64,000 bases of DNA from the NCBI GenBank assembly GCA_963696075.1, contig CAVOJD010000009.1:124001-188000 (forward strand), read 5' to 3'. Source of the stretch: CAJQQK01 sp963696075 (lineage in GTDB: Bacteria > Pseudomonadota > Alphaproteobacteria > Rhizobiales > Hyphomicrobiaceae). A model generated the notes under the pieces. The model saw only the letters and a list, made by a program, of their open reading frames with translations. It searched no databases and was not told the origin of the DNA. The position numbers and the translations under genes are program-made. Shown here piece by piece: positions 37,205 to 46,565 of the stretch (the stretch's first letter is position 1; every line of letters begins with the position of its first letter).

Positions 37205-38965
37205 ATGAACATTTTTACTGACGTCGCGGCCAAGATCATAGCGGCGCTCGAGGCGATGAAGGCTGATGGGACGCTGCCGCCGGACCTGGATCTTGCGGGC
37301 GTTGAGATCCAAGAGCCGCGTGATCCGGCGCACGGGGACATGGCGTCGAACGCGGCGATGGTGCTGGCCAAGCGGGCCGGGCAGAAGCCGCGTGATATTG
37401 CCGAGGCGCTGGCGGTGCGGCTTGGCGGTGATGGTGACATTGCCAGCATCGATGTGGCGGGGCCGGGGTTCTTGAACATCCGTCTCGGCGAAGCGCGCTG
37501 GCAGGCGCTGTTGCGCACGGTGTTGAGCGAGGGGGCATCGTTTGGTGCGTCGGGCCTCGGTGCTGGCAAGCGCGCGCTCGTTGAATACGTCTCTGCCAAT
37601 CCGACGGGGCCGATGCACATCGGGCATTGCCGCGGGGCGGTGTTCGGCGATGCGTTGTGCAATGTGCTTGAGAATGCGGGCTATGAGGTCGTGCGCGAAT
37701 ACTACGTCAATGACGCCGGCGCGCAGGTCGATAAGCTCGGGCGGACGGCCTATCTGCGCTATCGCGAGGCGCTGGGGGAGGATATCGGCGAGATCCCGGA
37801 GGGGCTTTATCCCGGCGATTATATGATCCCCGTTGGCGCCGCGCTCGCGAAGGCGCATGGCGACATGCTGATGGGGGAGACGGAGGAGGAGTATCTGCCG
37901 ATCGCGCGCAAAGTGGCGATCGAGATGCTGCTGGGCGAGATCAAGGGGGATCTCGATAAGCTCGGCGTTGCGCATGACAGCTTTTTCTCGGAGCGCGCGC
38001 TGGCCGAGGGGGAGAGCGATCAGGTTGAGGCTGCGATCGCGCTGCTGCGCGAAAAGGGTTTGATTTACGAGGGCCGGCTGCCGCGTCCGAAAGGACATGA
38101 CGAGGAAGAGTGGGAGGATCGCGACCAGACGCTGTTCCGTTCGACCGCGTTTGGCGACGACATGGACCGGGCGCTCAAGAAGTCGGACGGCTCGTACACT
38201 TATTTCGCCGGCGATGTGGCCTACCACTACAACAAGCTGAAGCGCGGGTTCGATCTCTATTTCGATGTGCTGGGGGCTGATCACGTCGGATACATCCCGC
38301 GCATCAAGGCGGTGATGGCGGCGCTCTCGGATGGCACGGCGCACTTCGAGACGCCGGTGACGCAACTTGTCAAAGTGCTGCGCGACGGGCAGCCGGTGCG
38401 GATGTCGAAGCGGGCGGGCACGTTCGTTGCGCTGGCTGACGTCGTCGAGGAGGTGGGGCGCGATCCGGTCCGCTTCATGATGCTGATGCGCAAGCACGAT
38501 TCCCAGCTTGATTTCGATCTCGCGAAGGTCGTCGAGCAAAGCAAGGAGAACCCGGTCTTCTACGTCCAGTATGCCCACGCGCGGGCGTGTTCGGTGTTCA
38601 AGACGGCAAGCGCGGCGCATCCGGGGCTTGATGTGTCGTTGGCGGCACTGGAGAAAGCCGATCTCGGTCTGCTTGTGGATGAAGGAGAGCGTGAGTTGAT
38701 CCGGATGATCGCCCGCTATCCCCGCGTTGCCGAGAGCGCCGCCCGCGATCGGGAGCCCCACCGGGTGCCATTCTATCTCTATGATCTTGCATCACTTTTT
38801 CATAGTCAGTATGCGCGGGGCAATGATTCGCCACAATTACGTTTTAGCCAGGGGGATGATGCGAAATTGACGGCGGCGCGCCTTGCCTTGGTGATGGCGA
38901 CGCGCGTGGTCTTATCCTCTGGATTAAGTTTACTTGGCGTGCAGGCGCCGGACGAGATGCGCTAA
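37205..38965 (+). CDS. argS: Arginyl-tRNA synthetase
   Basis: This class I synthetase charges tRNA-Arg. The 586-residue product starts at ATG 37205, eight bases after AGGGA. The HIGH motif is at 138-141 (GPMHIGHCRGA), preceded by VEYVSANPT. The KMSKS-like loop reads RMSKR at 399-403. The C-terminal DALR anticodon-binding domain includes NPVFYVQYAHARACSVF and ends with VLSSGLSLLGVQAPDEM. The order dgt-argS-SPOR-nagZ-scpA-scpB is the conserved Rhizobiales string. Confidence 0.97.
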   Translation: MNIFTDVAAKIIAALEAMKADGTLPPDLDLAGVEIQEPRDPAHGDMASNAAMVLAKRAGQKPRDIAEALAVRLGGDGDIASIDVAGPGFLNIRLGEARWQALLRTVLSEGASFGASGLGAGKRALVEYVSANPTGPMHIGHCRGAVFGDALCNVLENAGYEVVREYYVNDAGAQVDKLGRTAYLRYREALGEDIGEIPEGLYPGDYMIPVGAALAKAHGDMLMGETEEEYLPIARKVAIEMLLGEIKGDLDKLGVAHDSFFSERALAEGESDQVEAAIALLREKGLIYEGRLPRPKGHDEEEWEDRDQTLFRSTAFGDDMDRALKKSDGSYTYFAGDVAYHYNKLKRGFDLYFDVLGADHVGYIPRIKAVMAALSDGTAHFETPVTQLVKVLRDGQPVRMSKRAGTFVALADVVEEVGRDPVRFMMLMRKHDSQLDFDLAKVVEQSKENPVFYVQYAHARACSVFKTASAAHPGLDVSLAALEKADLGLLVDEGERELIRMIARYPRVAESAARDREPHRVPFYLYDLASLFHSQYARGNDSPQLRFSQGDDAKLTAARLALVMATRVVLSSGLSLLGVQAPDEMR

Positions 38966-39008
38966 TGTTGTGATTCGAAGCGCTTGAGACGATCACGGGG
39001 TTTTGGGG

Positions 39009-40742
39009 ATGACGCGTTCTAACGATCCGTTCGAGGATCTGCCTGAGTGGAAGGAACGCCAGCGCCTTCAGGAGGCACAGGAAATGCGCCAACGCGCGGC
39101 GCATGATCCGGAAACCTATCCTGGGAGCCATGCCGCAGGCGGTGCCCATCCGGCAGCGCCGCATGGTTATGCGCAGGCCTACGAAGACGGCGGTTACGTT
39201 CAGGGCGGTCATGGCCAGGGCGGTCATGTCACACCCGGCTGGAACGAGCAGCCGGCGCAACCAGGCTTCGATCCCGCCCACGGGGGGCACAATCCCGCCT
39301 ACCAAGGCTACGAGCAGCCCGGTTACACGCAGGGTTTCCAGGAGCCGGCACCGGGGTTCCGGCACGACGGCTATGCGTCCGATCCTGCAGCCGCCAGCGC
39401 CGGTTGGGCGCCGAGCACCGAGCATTCCAATCCGGTGCTCAACGATCAGGGATTTCGCGGCCGTCACTATGATGAGCCAGAACTCGGTGCGCCGCCGCAT
39501 TTGGCAACCAACGCCTCACTCGATGACTACCGTCCGGACTCAGGGCCGGGCCGGGACGCGCAGTTGGGTGCGCCGCCGCCGTTCTTTGGTGCGGCGGGGG
39601 GCAGCCAAAGTGACCCGTATGCGCAGGGTGACTACAGGGCGCCTGATGAAGAGGCTTATGACGACGACGAGTATGAGTACGACTACGAGGATGAGGACGA
39701 CGACGAGGCGCGTGGCTACGGCTGGAAGATGGTTGCCGGACTGGTGATCGTCGGGGCAGTCGTCGCCGGCGGCGGGTTTTTCCTCTACGACACGCTCGGG
39801 GGCGGTGGAACCAGCGGGCCTGCGCCGATCATCAAGGCCGATCGCGGGCCGGCCAAGACGGCACCCGCTGAGCCCGGTGGTCAGTCGTTCGCCAATCAGG
39901 ACAGCAAGCTGCTCGGTCGTCTCGACAGCGGCAACGGGGCCACGACCCGAACGGCGCTGGATGATGATGGGCGCAATCGTGTGCGCGAGGTGCCAACCGT
40001 GCGGGTTAGTCCGGACGGGCGGTTGATCCTGCCGCAGGCGACGGAGAACAGTGGCGGCGGTGAGACGGCGGCGGTGCCAAGCGTCCCGGGGATCAATATC
40101 GTCGATAACCTGAGTGGCTCGCGGTCTGGGCTAGGCGGGCAAGGTCTGCCACCGATCGTGCCGAAGACGGCCGAGCCTCAGGGGCAGCCTTTACCGCGGG
40201 CGGCTGTTGCAACGCCCGCCTCCAGCCCGGCGGCGCCGATTATCCGCAACCGCCAGGATGGTGGCGCATCGTCCGGCAATCTGGCAACGGCGCGTGGGAC
40301 GGTGATGCCGCCGGTGCCGCAGAAATCCGCAATTTCGTCCGGCTGGCGCATGACGGGGGCCGCGCCCGTATCGGCGTCGCGGCAGGTTGATCCTGCGCCG
40401 CGGCGGACAGCGGCGGCTGCGCCAACGACAACAACAACGACAGCGTCAACGCTGGGTGCGTCGTCGGTGGCGCAACAGTCGTCGCGCGGTTTTGTTGCGG
40501 TGATCGCAACGAAATCATCGCGCATGGCGGCCTTGCAGAGCTTTGCCGAATTGCAGCAGCAGCATCCGGGGACGTTGTCCAACCGGGTACCGAGCGTGCA
40601 GAAAGCCGATCTCAGTTCGCGCGGCCTCGGCACCATGTACCGTCTGCTCGTCGGCCCGGCCGGGTCGCGGCAAGCCGCCAATGAGGTCTGTGCTTCGCTC
40701 AAGGCCGGCGGCTACAGCGGTTGCTGGGTCAAGGCTAATTGA
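39009..40742 (+). CDS. SPOR domain-containing membrane protein
   Basis: The product is 577 residues from ATG 39009. The cytoplasmic N-terminal 235 residues are low-complexity, rich in Gly, His, Tyr and Pro, and end in a strongly acidic patch (EYDYEDEDDDEARG). One transmembrane helix follows at about 241-262 (MVAGLVIVGAVVAGGGFFLY). A long Pro/Ala/Thr periplasmic linker leads to the SPOR domain at about 495-577, with YRLLVGPAGSRQAANEVC and the closing SGCWVKA. SPOR domains bind septal peptidoglycan, so a role at the division site is likely. Its stop overlaps the nagZ start, which suggests translational coupling. Confidence 0.92.
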   Translation: MTRSNDPFEDLPEWKERQRLQEAQEMRQRAAHDPETYPGSHAAGGAHPAAPHGYAQAYEDGGYVQGGHGQGGHVTPGWNEQPAQPGFDPAHGGHNPAYQGYEQPGYTQGFQEPAPGFRHDGYASDPAAASAGWAPSTEHSNPVLNDQGFRGRHYDEPELGAPPHLATNASLDDYRPDSGPGRDAQLGAPPPFFGAAGGSQSDPYAQGDYRAPDEEAYDDDEYEYDYEDEDDDEARGYGWKMVAGLVIVGAVVAGGGFFLYDTLGGGGTSGPAPIIKADRGPAKTAPAEPGGQSFANQDSKLLGRLDSGNGATTRTALDDDGRNRVREVPTVRVSPDGRLILPQATENSGGGETAAVPSVPGINIVDNLSGSRSGLGGQGLPPIVPKTAEPQGQPLPRAAVATPASSPAAPIIRNRQDGGASSGNLATARGTVMPPVPQKSAISSGWRMTGAAPVSASRQVDPAPRRTAAAAPTTTTTTASTLGASSVAQQSSRGFVAVIATKSSRMAALQSFAELQQQHPGTLSNRVPSVQKADLSSRGLGTMYRLLVGPAGSRQAANEVCASLKAGGYSGCWVKAN

Positions 40743-41827
40743 CGGCCGGGGGGCTGGCCGCGGGCCTCTCCCCGGACGCGGCGGCCGTCCGAGGCAGGAG
40801 AGCCTTCATCACAGGCCTGGCGGGGCTCACGTTGAGCGCGCCGGAAGCAGCCTTCCTGGCCCAGATGCAGCCCTGCGGCCTGATCATTTTCTCACGCAAC
40901 TTTCAGGACGATGAGCAGCTTGGCGCGCTGATTTCGGCTGCACGGGATGCGGTCGGTGGGGGCGACCTTCTGGTTCTCATCGATCAGGAGGGCGGGCGGG
41001 TTCAACGGCTTCGCGGGGCGGGCTGGCCCGACGTGCCGCCGGCGGCACGGTTCGGTGATCTCTACCGGCTCGATCAGGCGCGTGGCGTGATGGCGCTTCG
41101 CACCGTGATGCAGGGGCTTGGCGCGCGTCTCAGAGGGGTTGGCATCAATTGCGATTGTCTGCCGTGTGTGGATGTGCCCGTGCCGGGGGCCGACGATATT
41201 ATCGGCGACCGTGCGTTCTCGAGCGATGCGCAGATGGTGGCGGTGCTCGGGCGGGCTGCGTGTGACGGGCTGATGGCGGCCGGCGTTTTGCCGGTCATCA
41301 AGCACATTCCGGGGCATGGCCGTGCGCTTGTTGACAGCCACAAGGCGCTGCCGGTGGTGCGGGCCGGGGCGGCGGCGCTGCGGCGGCAGGATTTCCGGCC
41401 GTTTACCGCGTTGGCGGACATGCCGGCTGCGATGAGCGCGCATGTTACGTTTGAGGCATTCGATTCGCAGCTTCCGGCCAGTATTTCGCCGGTCGTGATG
41501 CGCGATATCGTGCGCGGTGAAATTGGATTTGACGGACTGGTCATGAGCGATGACATCTCGATGGGTGCGTTGGCGGGGGGGCTTGGCGCGCGCGCGCGGG
41601 CGGTGCTCACAGCGGGCAGTGATGTCGTGTTGCACTGTAATGGCAAGCTTGAGGAAATGGTCGAGGTGGCCCGCAACGTCGAGGTCCTGGCAGATGCGGC
41701 GCTGGCGCGCTACGCGCGCTGCCTGGATGTTGTGAGGCGTTCGGCCGAGCCCGTGGATGAGGCTCAATTCGAGGCGGCCCTGGCGGTGGTGCGCAACGTC
41801 GGCGAGGCAGGTGGGGCTCATGTCTGA
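40739..41827 (+). CDS. nagZ: Beta-N-acetylhexosaminidase NagZ
   Basis: NagZ is a cytoplasmic glycoside hydrolase family 3 enzyme that removes GlcNAc from anhydromuropeptides in cell-wall recycling. The 362-residue product has LVLIDQEGGRVQRLRG, the catalytic-loop signature KHIPGHGRALVDSHK starting at Lys188, and the nucleophile region VMSDDISMGAL. The start is TTG 40739, overlapping the SPOR stop by four bases. It overlaps scpA by eight bases at its end. The set is therefore tightly coupled. Confidence 0.95.
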   Translation: MTAGGLAAGLSPDAAAVRGRRAFITGLAGLTLSAPEAAFLAQMQPCGLIIFSRNFQDDEQLGALISAARDAVGGGDLLVLIDQEGGRVQRLRGAGWPDVPPAARFGDLYRLDQARGVMALRTVMQGLGARLRGVGINCDCLPCVDVPVPGADDIIGDRAFSSDAQMVAVLGRAACDGLMAAGVLPVIKHIPGHGRALVDSHKALPVVRAGAAALRRQDFRPFTALADMPAAMSAHVTFEAFDSQLPASISPVVMRDIVRGEIGFDGLVMSDDISMGALAGGLGARARAVLTAGSDVVLHCNGKLEEMVEVARNVEVLADAALARYARCLDVVRRSAEPVDEAQFEAALAVVRNVGEAGGAHV

Positions 41828-42662
41828 AGGCAGTGAAACAGCACAATCAGGGGCTATGCCGGCTGCCGGTTGGGAGAGCGAAATCGACCGTGTTGTGGTG
41901 GATGAGCTTCCGGACGATGCCTTGATCGTCGATGTCGGCGGGTTCGAGGGGCCGCTCGATCTGTTGCTTGCGATGGCGCGGACGCAGAAAGTCGACCTGT
42001 CGCAGATTTCGGTGCTGGCGCTGGCGGAACAGTATCTCTCGTTTGTGGAGCGGGTGCGGGAACTGCGTATCGAGCTGGCGGCCGACTATCTGGTGATGGC
42101 GGCGTGGCTGGCATTCCTGAAGTCACGCCTGTTGCTGCCGAAGGAACTCGACGAGGAAGACCTCTTGAGCGGGGAGGAGATGGCGCAGCGCCTTGCCTTC
42201 CGGCTGATGCGGCTGGATGCCATGCGTAAGGCTGCGAGTGAGTTGCTGGCGCGCAAGCGGCTTGGCCGTGACACCTTCGGGCGGGGCCTGCCGGAACGGG
42301 TCGAGACGATGCGCGAGACGATCTATACGGCGGACATTTTCGATCTGCTCGCGGCCTATGCGACGCCGCGTCAGCGCACCGCGCGGCCACGGATCCATGT
42401 CGTCAAGCGGCGTCCGGCCTGGTCGATCAAGGATGCGCGGCGGCGGCTGGAAGCGCTGGTCGGCGTGCAGGCGGGGTCGTGGGTACAACTGGACCAATAT
42501 CTGATCCGGTTCCTGGTTTCGCCGGAAGAGGCACGGACGGCGGCTGCCAGTGCGTTCGGGGCGACGCTCGAGATGGCGCGGGAGGGCAAGGTGCATCTGC
42601 GTCAGGACCGCGCGTTCGCGCCGCTGTTCGTGCGGGGGCGTGAGGCGGGATCGGACGATTAG
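41820..42662 (+). CDS. scpA: Segregation and condensation protein A
   Basis: ScpA is the kleisin subunit of the Smc-ScpAB condensin complex. The 280-residue product from ATG 41820 has the conserved N-terminal helix GGFEGPLDLLLAMARTQKVD with DLSQISVLALAEQYL, then ADYLVMAAWLAFLKSRLLLP. The C-terminal winged-helix region binds the SMC head. It overlaps the end of nagZ and is followed by scpB after 64 bases. Confidence 0.96.
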   Translation: MSEGSETAQSGAMPAAGWESEIDRVVVDELPDDALIVDVGGFEGPLDLLLAMARTQKVDLSQISVLALAEQYLSFVERVRELRIELAADYLVMAAWLAFLKSRLLLPKELDEEDLLSGEEMAQRLAFRLMRLDAMRKAASELLARKRLGRDTFGRGLPERVETMRETIYTADIFDLLAAYATPRQRTARPRIHVVKRRPAWSIKDARRRLEALVGVQAGSWVQLDQYLIRFLVSPEEARTAAASAFGATLEMAREGKVHLRQDRAFAPLFVRGREAGSDD

Positions 42663-42726
42663 GCATAGTTGGCGAGAGAGGCACCCGCGGGGGCGGGGTT
42701 TCGGCTAACACAGGGGGCTTGAGGCA

Positions 42727-43617
42727 ATGGGCGCGGCAGAGGCGAAGCGGAACGATGATGATGAGCCGGCGTTTGGAGTTGGCCAGGACGATCATCTGGC
42801 GGCGATAGAGCGGCTGCGCCGGATTGCGGAACAGGGATTGGATGCGCACGCGTTGAAGAGTAGCGACGAGAACGAGGGCGCGGAGGCGGATGCGCTGGAG
42901 GAGGACGCGCTGGCCGAGGCGCAGCGCCCCGATGCGCTCGAGGCTCATCTGCGCGTTCTCGAGGCGGTTTTGTTTGCAGCGCCTGAGCCACTCAGTGAGA
43001 AGAAACTGGCGAGCTACCTCGAAGGCGAGACCGATGTCGGCGGGCTCATGGAGGCGCTCAGGGCGCGTTACGCCGGGCGCGGGGTGACACTCGTCAAGTT
43101 GGGGCAGCGGTGGATGTTCCGAACGGCGGATGACCTCGGCTATCTCCTGGAAAGCCACGCGGTTGAACAAAGGCGCCTTTCCAAGGCCGCGCTCGAGACG
43201 CTGGCAATCATCGCCTATCACCAGCCGGTCACGCGCGCGGAAATCGAAGACGTGCGCGGGGTGACGATTTCGAAGGGCACGTTGGATGTCCTGATGGAGA
43301 CCGGGTGGGTGCGCCCGCGCGGCCGGCGACGGGCCCCCGGCAAGCCGGTGACGTACGGGACGACGGATGAATTCCTCGCCCACTTCGGTCTCGATGGGCT
43401 GGGTGATCTGCCGGGGCTTGCCGATCTCAAGGCGTCGGGCTTGCTTGATAGCGATCTGCCGCCCGACTTCCGGATGCCGAGCCCGCAACAGGTCGCCGCG
43501 ATGTTACCGGATGAATTGCCGTTGGAGGATGATCCGGAGGCGGAGGCGGATGATGCGGCGCTGGATGAAGATGATGGGGACGACGAGGCGCTGGACCGTG
43601 ACGCATCGGAGACCTGA
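42727..43617 (+). CDS. scpB: Segregation and condensation protein B
   Basis: ScpB dimers bind ScpA and stabilise the Smc complex. The 296-residue product has the two winged-helix domains: VLEAVLFAAPEPLSEKKLA at about 75-95 and the hallmark LETLAIIAYHQPVTRAEIE followed by VRGVTISKGTLDVLME. Both ends carry extra acidic tails: about 65 residues before the first domain and 45 after the second (ADDAALDEDDGDDEAL). In many relatives tatABC follows; here it does not. Confidence 0.96.
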   Translation: MGAAEAKRNDDDEPAFGVGQDDHLAAIERLRRIAEQGLDAHALKSSDENEGAEADALEEDALAEAQRPDALEAHLRVLEAVLFAAPEPLSEKKLASYLEGETDVGGLMEALRARYAGRGVTLVKLGQRWMFRTADDLGYLLESHAVEQRRLSKAALETLAIIAYHQPVTRAEIEDVRGVTISKGTLDVLMETGWVRPRGRRRAPGKPVTYGTTDEFLAHFGLDGLGDLPGLADLKASGLLDSDLPPDFRMPSPQQVAAMLPDELPLEDDPEAEADDAALDEDDGDDEALDRDASET

Positions 43618-43627
43618 GGTCAGGCGC

Positions 43628-43650
43628 GAGCAGGCATAGACAGCCTGCTC
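43628..43650 (+). terminator. Hairpin after scpB
   Basis: A perfect 8-bp stem GAGCAGGC/GCCTGCTC (7-base loop) lies 11 bases after the stop. It is followed by only two T, so termination is uncertain. Confidence 0.5.
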
Positions 43651-43912
43651 TTCCGCGAAGGTTTGAGCGCCTCAGACGAGGCGCGGAACGTGATTCCGGC
43701 TCGATCCCGAATGAGCCTACTCCTTACGTTTTATTAATCGTGTCGGCGCTAATTTCAAATGGTTCGTTCGATCGGGCCGGGGTTTGGGCCATGTGATGCC
43801 CGACTTCCGATTGGATCAGACACCGTGTTTGAGAGTTTGCGTCGCGGCTTTGCGGGAGCCCCGGTTTCCCTCACTTTGCGAACAAGCTCGAGCGTTGGTT
43901 CGGGAGTGAGTT

Positions 43913-44278
43913 ATGAAGTATCGCGTCATTGCATCTGTGGCCGCCATTGCCACCGTTTTTGTTGCCCCCCTTTCCGCCGAAGCTGGACAGACCGGCATGG
44001 CCTCGATGCACGAGCAGCGGGTCGCCGGCGGCCGGCTGTGTTTCACCGACCATGCCCACGTTGGCACCGGTTCTTGGGCGGCCTCGAAGCAAGAGGCATC
44101 GGTGAGTGCTGCGCGCGACTGGTCTGCCTTCACCGGTTTTGAATATGGTGCGGACTGGGCCCACTGGCGGTTTGCCCGCAACAAGAAAGTTTCCTGCAAC
44201 AAGTCAGGCAACGGCTACGTCTGCGAAGTCGTCGCCATGCCGTGCCTGGCGAAGTCGGTTCGCAGCGCCACGCGCTAA
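43913..44278 (+). CDS. Small secreted protein, function unknown
   Basis: The 121-residue product starts at ATG 43913, seven bases after GGAG. The signal peptide ends VAPLSAEAG. The mature part is about 97 residues with four cysteines (in RLCFTDH, KVSCNKSGN, YVCEVV and MPCLAKS) and a Trp-rich centre (DWSAFTGFEYGADWAHWRF). The pattern looks like a compact disulfide-stabilised periplasmic protein. I do not recognise a named family. A terminator follows, shared with the convergent gene. Confidence 0.75.
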   Translation: MKYRVIASVAAIATVFVAPLSAEAGQTGMASMHEQRVAGGRLCFTDHAHVGTGSWAASKQEASVSAARDWSAFTGFEYGADWAHWRFARNKKVSCNKSGNGYVCEVVAMPCLAKSVRSATR

Positions 44279-44311
44279 TCAAAGCCGAACGGCCAGGATT
44301 GCATGAGTTGG

Positions 44312-44343
44312 GGCGGGGCAACGCGGTTGCCTCGCCTTTTTTT
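44312..44343. terminator. Strong terminator between convergent genes
   Basis: An 11-bp stem (44312-44322 with 44326-44336, one G-T pair) has loop GCG and is followed by seven T on the plus strand. It overlaps the last codon of the minus-strand gene at 44342. Confidence 0.88.
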
Positions 44344-45115
44344 ATCGGGCGCGGAAGAGGCCGCCGAGGATGGTGCTCAGGATGCGCCAGCCGTAGCGGT
44401 AGACCAGGAACCGCACGATGTAGCCGATGATGCCGGAGGACTGGAAGCCGAGGGCGGAGCCGATGATCTGACGCACGATGTTCCACAACGGGTTGGCCTT
44501 CAGAGGCCCGCCGCCTTGCCGTTTGAGGACGTCAGAGAGGTCGTCGTACTGGTTGCGCGTGTTGCCGCCCCAGGTGTCGTCAGGCAGCGGCAGGGGGGAC
44601 TGGCCGGGGCCGAGGCCCGGGGAGCGGTTGCCGGGGGAGGCGCCGGTCGGGAAGCCGGTGAAACGGCTGAAGACGTCGTTGAGGGCCGGTTGGGTTTCTT
44701 CGGCAAGGGCTGCGAACGTCAGGTTGGCAATGCGCGGCAGCATGCGGCGGATCTTTTCCGATGGCACGCCGGTTTGTTTGGCGGCCGCATCCGCGACCTG
44801 CCGGCTGCGGTACTTGGTTTGCCAGATCTGGTCGAGCAGGTCGTTGCCGCGCTGGATGGCGTCGGGGGCGGTGAGGTCCGTGTCGGGCTCAAGGAAGCTG
44901 CGTTGGGCTTCATTGCCCAGGATGGTGACGACGTCGGCGAGGCCGCCGCGCGACAAGGTGCGTGCCTCCAGGTAGTGACGGATCTCTGGCGCGACGGCTT
45001 CGATGACGGCTCTGGTTTCCAGCTGTGACAGATCCTGGCCAGCGGAAATGCGTTGCAGGTTTCTATCTCCGGGGCCGGCGATCCGATCGATGAATTCCAC
45101 GTTCTTCAACTCCAC
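44342..45115 (-). CDS. DUF937-like protein with C-terminal membrane segment
   Basis: The 257-residue product has no signal peptide. Residues 60-140 are helical, with VVTILGNEAQRSFLEPDT and VADAAAKQTGVPSEKIRRML followed by PRIANLTFAALA. This plan of a helical bundle that ends in a Leu/Pro-rich MLPRIANL helix resembles DUF937 (YidB-related) proteins. A Gly/Pro-rich linker leads to a C-terminal hydrophobic stretch IIGYIVRFLVYRYGWRILS that likely enters the membrane. The function is unknown. It sits between the eipA-like gene and a terminator. Confidence 0.7.
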   Translation of the reverse strand: MELKNVEFIDRIAGPGDRNLQRISAGQDLSQLETRAVIEAVAPEIRHYLEARTLSRGGLADVVTILGNEAQRSFLEPDTDLTAPDAIQRGNDLLDQIWQTKYRSRQVADAAAKQTGVPSEKIRRMLPRIANLTFAALAEETQPALNDVFSRFTGFPTGASPGNRSPGLGPGQSPLPLPDDTWGGNTRNQYDDLSDVLKRQGGGPLKANPLWNIVRQIIGSALGFQSSGIIGYIVRFLVYRYGWRILSTILGGLFRAR

Positions 45116-45185
45116 AGGTCAGGCGGGGGCGGGCAGCCGTGCGATTGGCGCGCGATCAGCGGCCCCGGTGACGAGACGGCGTCAC

Positions 45186-46396
45186 TTAGAAGGGGTTGAG
45201 GCTGCGTTCGGGCGTGAACTTCAGGTAGCCGATATTTGCGCCGATGCGTAGCCCCAAGCCGGTTCGGATGGGGGCGAGGATGATGTTGCCGCGTTGGTGG
45301 AAGGTGAGGCCGACGCCGCCGACGACGTATGCCGAGCCGCCGACGCCGCCGAAGCGGCTGTAAAGATCGTCGATGGTCTCGAGATTGTAGACCAGGAACA
45401 GGACGCGGCTGCCGGTCAGGCCCAGATCATAACCGACGGTGGGGCCCTGCCAGTAGACGTCGATGGGGGCGCCCACCTTGGTGTGCAACTGGCCTTTGCC
45501 GTAGCTCAGGCCGGCCAGGAACGCGGCCGCCCCCTCGGTGCCGACGATGTAGCCATTGGGTTTGCCGTAGGTGGCGAAGGCGTAGCGAATGACGCTGGCA
45601 AGATTGGCTGAAATCGTCCCAAACAGGCCGCGGCCTGCGTGGCTGATTTCATCGGTCGAGTAGGTCCGGCCTGGGGGCAGGGTGAGAGGCGGCGGGAGAG
45701 CGTCTCGAAGTGGCGGCGGCGCGCGGTCGTTGGCTGCAAGGTTTGGTGTGGTCGAGGTCTGCCAGTCGGCGGTTGCCGCCGAGCGTGGTGGCGGTTTTGC
45801 AGGTGTGTTGGTGGCGGGCCCCGTTGCTGTCCGCGGTGGGGCGGGGGAGGTTGCCGGGGGCTTGCGCTCACTCGACTTGGGGGACTCGTCTGGGGCGTGC
45901 TGGTCGGGGACGGTTGCTTGGCGGCCTGCTCGGCGTTGCCGCTCAAGGCTGCATCGAGGCGCTGGTGGACGTATTTTGCCTTGGCTTCGGAGACCGCGCG
46001 CAATTCGAAGGTAACGGCTTCGAGGCGCTGAAGCTTGGCGCAGGTCGCGGTTTCCGCATCGACGGCGCCGATTTTGTCGAGTTCGATGAGCAGGCTGCGT
46101 GCGCGCTGGTCATAGGAAGCGATTGTTGCGTCCTGGATCAGTTCGTAACCGCGTTCTTCGGCGTCATTGGCGGCCCAGCCCCGCGCGCGGGCGAGGCTTT
46201 GAAACTTGCGGCGCAGTTCGGGCTCGGTTTTCCGCGAGATTGTGCGCAGGTATTCGCCGGTTTCATCAATGCGTTCGCCGAACTGTTCGGGCGTACATTT
46301 CGCAGGTTCGCTGGTCTGGGATTGGGCGTGCGCGGTGGCTGCGACCAGTACCGCGACGCTGATGCCAGCGAGTGCCGCGCTCAGCAGTTTGCGCAT
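45186..46396 (-). pseudogene. EipA-like (DUF1134) envelope protein with extra N-terminal domain, frameshifted
   Basis: The C-terminal part, from YSTDEISHAGRGLFGTIS to TPERSLNPF, is a good DUF1134 domain as in EipA, an envelope integrity protein of Brucella and Caulobacter; it includes DVYWQGPTVGYDLGLTGSRV and GSAYVVGGVGLTF. Upstream in another frame lies a signal peptide (ATG 46396, ending ATAHAQ) and a 130-residue helical domain with two cysteines. A Pro-rich linker joins them. The DUF1134 part has no start or signal peptide of its own, so the two belong to one gene broken near 45900-45935. The span is 1211 bases, one short of a multiple of three; restored, about 403 residues. Confidence 0.8.
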
Positions 46397-46565
46397 GTTT
46401 CATCCTCGTGTTCGTGCCGGCTCGTGCAGCTTCGCGCAACAGCAGCGGCGCGCCGTGCGAATCGCCGCCACCTTGGATGAGAGAACTCACACCTTGATCG
46501 TGGAGAGATGGTGGCTGGATGCGGTGAGGCAAGGTAAGGCGCGGCCGGCGCTTGGTTTGGCGGAC

